Under the pieces are notes generated by a model. That model had not been told where the DNA came from, made no database searches, and saw only the letters and a list, made by a program, of their open reading frames with translations. Positions 56,641 through 64,000 of a stretch of 64,000 nucleotides of DNA are shown here, one piece after another; position 1 is the stretch's first letter; each line of letters starts with the position of its first letter. The stretch is from Acheta domesticus (taxonomy: Eukaryota; Arthropoda; Insecta; Orthoptera; Gryllidae): positions 7,117,074 through 7,181,073 of the forward strand of contig JAHLJT010009355.1 in assembly GCA_031308135.1 (NCBI GenBank), given 5' to 3'. A program made the translations under genes and the position numbers.

Positions 56641-57590
56641 TAAATTCAAACTGTGTCTGAACGCTTCAGGCCATGCAAACGGAATGGCTAAAACTCGGTC
56701 GGCAGCTTTATGTATGACATACCAATACGATCTGAAACTTTCCTGTAAATTAGCTGCTACGGACACGTGCTCGCCTTCTCAAAGTCTCCGGCGCAATGGA
56801 AATGAAAAGCCGGCGAACGGATATTTCGATGCAGCACATTTCACTCCCCGCCCGCGGGGACGTCGCGCTCTCCAATAAATAACTGATGATTTCCAAAATG
56901 AGGAGCCAATCTTTCAAAACGAAACCCTGTCCAGTCCTGCGGGAAAATTACCTGTTATTTTTCCTCTCTCTCCCTCTCTCTCTCTCACTTTGAAACGAGG
57001 CTTGTTATGACGTAAGATGAGCCTTCAGGCGGCTTTGGCAATTGAATCGAAGCGCTTTGCGATTTTCGAGAAGCTTATATAAAAGCGAGATAGCCGCCGA
57101 AGGCAATATTTTATTCCCATCCAGCCGCATTTTCTCATAAATAAACTTTCTATCTACATGAAGTCTGCAGCAAATCCTCTGTCGGTCGGTAGAGACCCGG
57201 CAAAGAAGATCAATCGGACTGCGATAAGCTAATGTCACTTGAACTGAAAAACGAGCTAAAATCCCTTTTATTACACCATCAATATCTGCGCTGCGTAAAA
57301 TCTCGCGGAATCCCTTCGGCCCGAGCAGAATACTTGGTTCAGAAAAATTATAAAGCAACCATTCGATGAATTCGGGAGCTGCCTGGGAATTAAATGAATA
57401 AAATAAATCAAGCGGTCTCTTCCTCTCGGCCGCTGGATCTCGCGAGCGTTCTCATCCCCGAGGACTGGGCTGGGCAAATCCATCGAGGCTGCTTTCCATT
57501 TATCCTCCAAGACGGGTTGGACGCACGACTATTGTTTCTTCGAAAGAATTCAGGACTTGGTTTGAGTTTCGTGAAATAAGGGAAAAGATT
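56640..57590. other. mixed-composition unique-looking segment (possible regulatory DNA)
   Basis: About 0.9 kb of non-repetitive, balanced DNA flanked by AT-rich DNA. It contains ATGCAAACGGAATGG at 56,674 (octamer-like ATGCAAAC), CACGTG at 56,764-56,769 (E-box), a (CT)n run at 56,964-56,988 and GGAATTAAATGAATAAAATA at 57,387. A minus frame of 117 codons (57,005-57,358) has mixed residues but no known domain. This is one of the better candidates for constrained non-coding DNA. Confidence 0.3.
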
Positions 57591-59310
57591 TTAAGAGAAA
57601 TTAAAATTATTCTTCGTTAGTGGAATGTAGGAGAAATCGTTGTTTCAAACTTTTGGATGAAAAACATGTGGACAAAATTGTCTTATGAGAAAAGTAGAAG
57701 TATAAAAAATGCCATTTTGAAAGTGTTTGTTCATGTCTTTTTCGTAGTTGGGCATGTCTTAGTTTCTTTGATATTCGGCGTAATTAATTTCGTAATATTT
57801 GCTATTAATACTGAGAAATTCGAGTTTATTTTTTTCACCACAAAATATATTGTATTAATCAACATTAAAAAAGCTAAAACACTCTTGAAATTACAATTTA
57901 TTAACATATGAATTAGCATAATCAAATAAAGCTAAAATATTTAAATAAGATAAACATATCTACACGCGTTCTAAAATACATTACGGAAATATGGGCAAGG
58001 TATATTAGAAATTTTAAATATCTAACTCTCTCAATGTATCATTATTCTCACTTCTACTTCTCACATATCTTTTCATGTCGTATGCAATAATCCATGTTCA
58101 CGAAATTATATAGTTAGATTCAAAAATACTTGGTGTTGACGCAGTGTCCAGGTTGCAACATGGCAAATTTTATTTGGAAACTTTAGTATTAATGGCGTTT
58201 CTTCTTACAAAATTTACTTACGAATATTTCATTTTATGATTTCATTGACTGGTTTCTATAAAATAAAACTATTAGTAAAGTTTGATTTTGCGATACTACT
58301 CAATGTCAGCTTTTATTAGCTCTTCATAGTAATAGTAGTAACTTGAGACACGATATTCTTGTTTGAAGCTAAAATGCATTCGTCACTCATCTCTTCTCAT
58401 AGTGTCAGATATCGTACATTATTTCTCTGTGGTATTTGAATAAATTATTAAGATTATTCTGTACACAATTTCCGTGTGGCAAATGGAAGATGTAATACAT
58501 TTTTTCGTCTAGGGAATTCAATATTTAGTATGCTCTTATTTATTTGCTGCTATAATCAAGATTCAATTTTGAAAAGCGTTCACTTGCTTTGATGGTGACA
58601 TGTCATTTATTTCACAAACGACTTAATTTCGTTCTTTTAAGCTCTCCGAGCTCTATAACTCTCTCGTCTCAAAACATTGTGGTTAAACCACAGCGATCTG
58701 AGACGGGAGAGTTACAGAAATAATCTCCCCTCACTCGTGTTATTGTTCTCGTGTGTTCATATACTTCAACCAAGAAATTGGTAATAAAGCCCGTAAATTC
58801 CATCCAGAAAAGGATCGTTTCATTATGGCATGACTCTTTTGTATCTGTGTAATCATAATACCAATAATTATCTATTTTATTAAAATCTTTGTTTTCTAAA
58901 TATGTATTAAACTTGGCGACAAACTAATACTTTCTATCCAGCTCTAAATTCTGGAAACTGCCACTGTTGAATCTGAGGCTGCTTTTTTAAATTTTATTTT
59001 ATGAAGTGGATCAATTAAGAAGGAAGTTATGGAAACACCTCCCTAGAGGAAAATTGAACTCTACATAGTGTATTACATATTTTTATACATTAATAGTACA
59101 TATTTTTCTCAGCCAAGTTTGTCGGCACTAATACACGGACTGATTTATGTAAGTAAATTTAATAATCTAAATTCTCTTAAGAATGTCAATAACTTACAAT
59201 TTTATTCATTTAAATAATTGACTTGCACAAAACAAAAGAAAACTATCATAAATAGAAGTAAATTAATGAAAAACATTATGAACTCGATAGCACCATTTCT
59301 GAGGAGCGAT
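57590..59310. other. AT-rich stretch
   Basis: Nothing recognised except the hairpin at 58,656-58,714. Confidence 0.5.
58656..58714. other. 59-nt two-stem hairpin
   Basis: TAACTCTCTCGTCTCA (58,656-58,671) pairs with TGAGACGGGAGAGTTA (58,699-58,714) with a single G/T-type difference over 16 positions. Inside, TGTGGT (58,678-58,683) pairs with ACCACA (58,687-58,692) around a 3-nt loop. The two stems are separated by a 6-by-6-nt internal loop. It may be a structured RNA or a small foldback element. The hairpin is shorter than most insect pre-miRNAs, and no known mature miRNA seed is recognised. Confidence 0.6.
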
Positions 59311-59319
59311 TGTGGTGAA

Positions 59320-59835
59320 AAAGTCGGAAGATCACAACCAGTTGATTTCTTCTTTCGCGGGAGAAGCAGGACGCCGGCGCACCTCCAGGGAGGGGAGCGG
59401 CGCGCAGCCTGGTCAGGGCGGAGGTTCGCCGCCGCAGCCGCCGTTTTGGTCGGTTGCCTTAACTCTCCTCAAACATTCTCCTGCGCATAAAACTCGCCTC
59501 ACTTGACTCAGAATTTTTTTTTTATTTCAGAGGTCCGGCGCTAGGTTTTAGAACGATTTCGCGTCACTGATTCCTACTTTTGGGAAAAAGGGATTGGCCG
59601 CCGCCGTGAAGCCGAGAGAGGAGTGCGGAGCGCAAAGGAGAGGGGGCGAGAGGGGGCGGGGTGGGGAGCTGCCGGGAGAATGCCTGCAGGGAGTGTGTGG
59701 TGGCCGAGCGTTCACGTGATGGTACATCTACGGCCACCGCGCGAGGACACCCTCCCGCCCTCGCCCGCGAGGACGACCACCGCGGAGAGAAGAGTGGATG
59801 GGAGATGGATTTGAGACGAGGGTCTGCGTATGGGC
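59320..59835. other. CpG-rich island
   Basis: CpG-dense and G-rich at 59,620-59,670. Overlapping plus frames are not called. A T-run followed by CAG lies at about 59,516-59,530 and could be mistaken for a splice acceptor, but no downstream exon is recognisable. Confidence 0.4.
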
Positions 59836-60480
59836 AAGGGTTGGATGTGTGCGCGGGGTTTTTTTTCTCTGTAAAAATAAAAAAAAAAGCGAGGAAGAGA
59901 TGGATTTATTTGGGAGGTTATTGAAGATAAAAATACAGAAATGTAGTCAGTGATGTGGAAAATACCAGTAGAAAATTTCTTCTCTTTTTACACACAAAAA
60001 TATTACGAGTGAGGAGCGACGGAGGGGAGGGGGGAATATCTTCAACTGTATTTTCGTATTAGCGAAATTCCCATGCGGAGCATCCTCCACACACTCGAAT
60101 TATGATACAGTATTAACGCAGCGGTTCGTCTTTACGTGCGCCCGGGCTCTTCTGGACGCTGAGCTGCGCCGTATTAACGAGATTCTGCAATTAACGTGGA
60201 TTCGCGGCGGGGGGCGGGGCGGGGGGGGCGGGGCTGGAGTGGGGAACGGGTGGGCGCCTTGCGTGAAACCGCGAGCAGTAGGCTCTGTCGGGGTGAGGGC
60301 GGGGGCGGGGGCGGTAGAGGGCGAGCTGGTCTGAGCCTGTGTACACATCACGAAGATCTGCGTTTTTAGCGGGTTCCCGATTCCGTGTGCCGCCGCCGCC
60401 GCCGCCCGCCCCCTACGCCCGCAGCGCCGAGGCGCGCTCGAGCGCGGGGATATGAAAGGTTGGCATGACTGGGGTTAAAA
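59835..60480. other. AT-mixed, then G-rich CpG island (60,120-60,470)
   Basis: 60,205-60,320 is G-rich (GGGGGGCGGGGCGGGGGGGG). 60,390-60,415 is (GCC)n and C-rich. No gene is recognised. Confidence 0.4.
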
Positions 60481-60597
60481 TAAAGAACTCGTTTTCAATT
60501 GATCTGCGGACGAATGAATTTGAAGGGAGCCTTGAAGCAGTCACGAGAAGAGTTACTGGCCTCGATACAACCCCGAGTGAATTTATAGCGCTACTAA

Positions 60598-60685
60598 CAC
60601 GATACTATTGCCGGTAAGCCTAGCGTCGTAATACTGGAAATTAAATTACTGGGTTCGATTCCCATGTTCCTAGAACGGTATTTGT
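60598..60685 (+). mobile_element. tRNA-derived head fragment
   Basis: GGTAAGCCTAGCGTCGTAAT (A-box region) and TACTGGGTTCGATTCCCATG (a strong B box, GGTTCGATTCC, with a 4-bp T-stem) are spaced as in a tRNA-derived promoter. No acceptor stem can be formed with the 3' flank, so this is a SINE head or tRNA relic and not a functional tRNA gene. Confidence 0.45.
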
Positions 60686-60999
60686 ATCGAGTCTAATAAT
60701 ATTTGCTCTGAATGAAGTTTATCAATATTTTCAAACAATATACTGTAATTATATTTTCCAACCTTTGCGGGTAGTAAGAAATAAACGATTTTTGAAAACA
60801 ATTTGTTCCTCTCGGCCGATGCTCTCTTCAGTCGATGTACGCAGTCTTTACGCAATCAGACCGAAAAAAATATCCTTCAAACACGCTGAAGACAATTTAC
60901 ATATTTTGCGGGAACATGATTCACGATGGAAATTCAACGCAAATACACTGTGGCGCTGCAATCTTTCCTTTACGTAACCAGGTTGCGCCACAAACTTGC

Positions 61000-62545
61000 A
61001 CGAAGCGCCAGAGCGCGTCTTGGCACGTCGCGTCCTCAGGTGAAGGATTCAATCAGGAAGCGCCCGCCGCACCTCGTCGAATTCGACGACGGCAACGTCG
61101 CAGTCACAAATTTTCACACTCAGCCTCTGGCTGCACATCGCCCCCGCCCCCGCCCCCGCCCCGCCCCCCGCCCCGCCCCCGCCCCCCGCCCCGCCCCCCC
61201 CCGCCCCCCCGCCCCCTCGCTCGCTCCTGCGCCTCACGTCGACTCTCGTTTCCGTTCGCCCCCCGACTCCTCCTCGCTGCCCCCCTCCCTGTTTCCACGG
61301 CACCCGCCCCAGCTGCGTGGGTCTTGCCATCTCACCTCCGCCTTCTGCATTGCTTTCGCCTTCAGGTTTGCCTCCGCCTCCATCATCAATCGCCTACCAC
61401 CCGCATCCTCCTACGCTCGTCTCCACCCGCCCTCACTACCCGCCTCCGTGCCGCCGACACAATTCCACCACCCGCTTCCACCACCCGCTTCCACCACCCG
61501 CTTCCACCACCCACTTCCACCACCCGCTTCCACGGCCCGCTTCCACTGCCCGCCTCTACCACCCACTTCCATTACTCGCTTCACCCATCCGCTTCACCCA
61601 TCCGCTTCCACCACCCGCTTCTACAACTCACTTCCACCACCCGCTTCCACTACCCGCCTTACACTACCCGCTTTCACCACCCTCTTCCATTATTCGCTTC
61701 CACTACCCGCTTCCACCATCTTTCACCCGCCACCTTCACCACCCACCTTCACTATCCGCCTTCACCACCCGCCTTCACCACCCGCCTTCACCACCCGCCT
61801 TCACCACCCTTCACCACCCACCTTCACTATCCGCCTTCACCACCCGCCTTCACCACCCGCCTTCACCACCCGCCTTCCCCACCCGCCTTCACCACCCGCC
61901 TTCCCCACCCGCCTTCACCATCGGCCTTCGCTCTCGTCTCCATCACCACCACCTGCCTATGTTCCGTCTCCCACTGCTCCCAACCCAGCATCCACCACTG
62001 CTCCTGTCCCAACTTTTGCCCGCGGGCTCCGACTTCACAGCTTCCACCACCAACACCACTACTGCCATCACCTTCGACACTACCATCGCCGCTGTCTCCT
62101 CCACCACCGACCCCGACCCGAACCCACCCCACATCCACAACTTCCTCCTCCCGCATACACTATCGTCCTCACCTCCGCCTTCTCCACTCCAGCCTCAACC
62201 CCCACTTCCACCCCCGCCTTTGTCCCCGCTCCTACCTCTATCTCCGCCGCCGTGTCGGCCCTCACCGTTCTCCTCGCACTCCGCCTCAATCGTCCCAGCT
62301 CCCTTCCCCACCCCCGCCGCCCTCCCCTCCGCCGCCTTCGCCACCCCGTGGCCTCGTCCGCTCCGGCGCACGGCCTCGGCGCTGTCCCGGCCTTCCGGAA
62401 GCGACGCTGCACGCGGCGGCGGCGCCGAAACCGCCGGCCCGGCTCCTCCCTCCAGACCTCTTCTTCCTCCGCTCCCTCCCCTCACCCCTCCCCGGGCCCC
62501 ACGCCGCCGCCGCCGCCCGGCGCCGCTGATGCTGTTTAGCATTCC
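61000..62545 (+). repeat. C-rich CpG island containing a 13-bp (CTTCCACCACCCG) minisatellite
   Basis: 61,138-61,215 is nearly pure CCCCGCC. From about 61,459 to 61,925 the 13-bp unit CTTCCACCACCCG and its variant CCTTCACCACCCG repeat about 35 times with point changes. Since 13 is not a multiple of 3 and no unit contains a stop in any register, all three plus frames stay open for 425-564 codons. All three give the same 13-residue cycle (FHHPLPPPASTTR type). No frame is privileged, so no protein is called. Confidence 0.85.
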
Positions 62546-62594
62546 ATCTTCGATTCTGGACCCCAGAGCCGAGTCGAATTGCTCATTAAATTAG

Positions 62595-63115
62595 CACTGT
62601 GTAGCCGCGCGCCTCCCGCGTCGATGTGTGGGTGTGTATGTAGCTAAGGCCGCCGCCGCCGCCGCCTCCGCCGCGCCGCGCCGTCTACTCGAAGGGAAAG
62701 GGCTAGCTCGGGCGTCCCTTTTAGTCCGCCCCTCCCTCGCCTTCAACCCTCGAAGCCTGGCTCTCTCTCTTGTGCGGCCGCGCTTCGTCGCCGACTCCTT
62801 CCCTCGACGACTCCGCCCCGCTCCCGCCCCCGCCCCCGCCCCCGCCGCCACGCCAAAACTCTTCATCCTTGTCTTCCTGCACACGCCTCGGCCCTGGATC
62901 GACACCGATTTACCTACTGATTAAATTTTCACTTGCCGGAATCTCTCCCTCGCTCCCTCCCATCCACGCCGCCGCCGCGTCGCTCGGTGGCGCAGCCCTG
63001 CGGCGAAACGAGAAAGCGCCGCTCTGTTTATACATTCGGCACTGTGTAGCCTTCCTTCTCGCGGAAGAAGAGATACAAGGCCGAGCTGTAAGGATTCCAC
63101 CTGCATGTTAATTAC
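62595..63115. other. CpG-rich island
   Basis: (GCC)n at 62,650-62,675 and CCCGCCCCCGCCCCCGCCCC near 62,825. Overlapping frames on both strands are not called. Confidence 0.45.
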
Positions 63116-63540
63116 ACAGATCCTAATTAATACTAGCGGCCATGCCAGCACACCTCCGATGTTTTTGTATCTAATCCTCCGAGGTTGTGGCTTCTGGGAT
63201 TGAAGTGCGTGCTGGTTATGAAAGAGATTGTGGCTGGTGATTAAAGATTCACTGGTATTTCAATATGCATTCTGGAATCCTTGGGGTAAAGTCAAAAGAC
63301 GAGTTATATTTCGTATTTTATTTTCGTGTGTTTGTTTCGTAAGTAATACTAGAGATTTCGATTTCAGAGAATGAATAAACCAATATACAATATTAATTAT
63401 TTAAATACTCTCATGATCATTGTCATGTAATGTAATATGGATGACAAAAGATAAGAAATTAACATAAGCTGAAAATTTTAAAAAAAATGATGAGGAAACT
63501 AATTTCATTTATCAGTTTAATTTAATCTTTTTACATTTTG
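63115..63540. other. AT-rich stretch
   Basis: Nothing recognised. Confidence 0.5.

Positions 63541-63542
<2 letters not shown>

Positions 63543-63591
<49 letters not shown>
63543..63591 (+). repeat. (TAA)16 microsatellite
   Basis: An uninterrupted TAA/ATA trinucleotide run of about 49 bp. It lies about 50 bp upstream of the CCAAT box of the putative recombinase gene. Confidence 0.97.
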
Positions 63592-63593
<2 letters not shown>

Positions 63594-63642
63594 CAATGGT
63601 GGTGACTTTGTTAATGCGACTATTCCACTCATGAAATTTCAG

Positions 63643-63741
63643 CCAATAGCGTGCAAGAACTGAGACCCTACCAGCTAATTAGAGGCGACTTTACCATGCA
63701 TATATATCACTTATTGATTATCACCTCCTAGGAGGTGATAA
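63643..63741 (+). promoter_or_regulatory. CCAAT box, TATA box and perfect 24-bp palindrome
   Basis: CCAAT at 63,643-63,647 and TATATAT at 63,701-63,707 have typical Pol II spacing. The predicted start near 63,730 falls inside a perfect 24-bp palindrome at 63,718-63,741, whose left arm is TTATCACCTCCT and right arm its exact complement. The palindrome would fold as a 12-bp hairpin in the 5' end of a transcript, or could be a dimeric protein site. The ORF at 63,847 follows about 115 bp later. Confidence 0.5.
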
Positions 63742-63846
63742 ATTTTGCGCCTTGTTTTGTATACAGATAGAGGTTATGTAATTTTGCTATTATTTTTATT
63801 CCATGATCGGGTGGGTATCTTTTGTTTGAAATTGTTTGAGCGCAAA

Positions 63847-63996
63847 ATGTTACAGAAAAGGTTTGGTTCGACGTCGAATGACGAAATAGAGGAAATTATT
63901 TGTAAATCCAAACCAAATAACACACTCAACAACAGGAAATATATTTGGAATCAGTTTGAGAAATTTTGTGAGGAAAGGAAAATTATCCACAAGTAA
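63847..63996 (+). CDS. N-terminal fragment resembling Crypton/DIRS-type tyrosine recombinase
   Basis: ATG at 63,847 opens a 49-codon frame to TAA at 63,994. It is read as MLQKRFGSTSNDEIEEIICK, then NTLNNRKYIWNQFEKFCEER. The pattern 'RF...S.(D/E)EIE.I......NT....K..W..F..(F/Y)C.E' is like the SAM-like N-terminal helical domain that precedes the catalytic domain in Crypton and related eukaryotic tyrosine recombinases and their domesticated relatives. CAA|GTAATA at the 3' end could be a splice donor, so the frame may continue in an exon beyond the window. The catalytic R-H-R-Y residues are not in view. I chose this ATG because the 34 upstream in-frame codons are hydrophobic and unlike the family. 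It could also be a truncated copy or a chance resemblance. Confidence 0.42.
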   Translation: MLQKRFGSTSNDEIEEIICKSKPNNTLNNRKYIWNQFEKFCEERKIIHK

Positions 63997-64000
63997 TACA

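Noticed and set aside
60640..60680. Possible tRNA gene from the strong T-arm GGGTTCGATTCCCA
   Set aside because: No matching acceptor stem or D-arm. It is better explained as a tRNA-derived SINE head or relic.
60835..62594. Three long plus-strand ORFs (564, 537 and 425 codons)
   Set aside because: They overlap in all three frames and encode the same cyclic Pro/His/Thr peptide from a 13-bp minisatellite and C-rich DNA. No frame is favoured.
1..64000. CRISPR array, bacterial operon, rRNA or known microRNA
   Set aside because: No regularly spaced repeats with unique spacers, no operon-like gene packing and no rRNA-like sequence. No conserved insect microRNA that I know was spotted on reading.

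Overview
The window looks like intergenic or intronic DNA from a large animal genome, most likely an arthropod and probably an insect. The grounds are an AT-rich background, many tRNA-headed SINE fragments, decayed Jockey-like LINE coding sequence, short DNA-transposon remnants and an assembly gap of exactly 1000 N. The host order cannot be named from sequence alone. There is no bacterial-style gene organisation. I recognise no host protein-coding gene, rRNA, intact tRNA or known microRNA. Nearly all open frames are chance ORFs or lie in low-complexity GC-rich DNA where several frames are open at once.

Layout. Long AT-rich stretches are interrupted roughly every 2-4 kb by GC- and CpG-rich islands, with the largest at 22.3-23.1, 24.4-26.0, 29.2-30.0, 42.7-43.8, 45.8-46.9, 50.5-51.5 and 61.0-63.1 kb. 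Many islands are strongly strand-asymmetric (G-rich or C-rich on one strand) and contain minisatellites. Mixed-composition, non-repetitive segments (about 12.3-13.2, 26.9-27.4, 31.0-31.6, 36.1-36.6, 46.6-47.0, 53.0-53.4 and 56.6-57.6 kb) are candidates for conserved regulatory DNA.

Transposon-derived DNA is concentrated at 1.5-2.6, 5.7-10.9, 17.2-17.5, 37.5-39.5 and 55.1-55.3 kb. The clearest protein relic is a minus-strand Jockey-like LINE at 8.29-9.60 kb. It keeps pieces of ORF1 (gag-like domain, decayed zinc knuckle) joined to the C-terminal part of the reverse transcriptase, so the endonuclease and most of the RT are lost. At least three SINE families can be recognised from matching copies inside the window. 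A roughly 0.7-0.9 kb dispersed repeat has copies at 6.5 and 38.8 kb.

Local repeats include a 190-bp satellite-like array with A/B subtypes (31.63-32.58 kb), a 340-bp tandem duplication (15.95-16.64 kb), a tandem duplication with a 230-bp indel (21.65-22.27 kb), a 174-bp duplication (43.15-43.48 kb) and a 13-bp minisatellite (61.46-61.93 kb). The best candidate for a real coding start is at the right edge. A short ORF (63,847-63,996) resembles the N-terminal part of Crypton/DIRS-type tyrosine recombinases and sits behind a CCAAT box, a TATA box and a perfect 24-bp palindrome.
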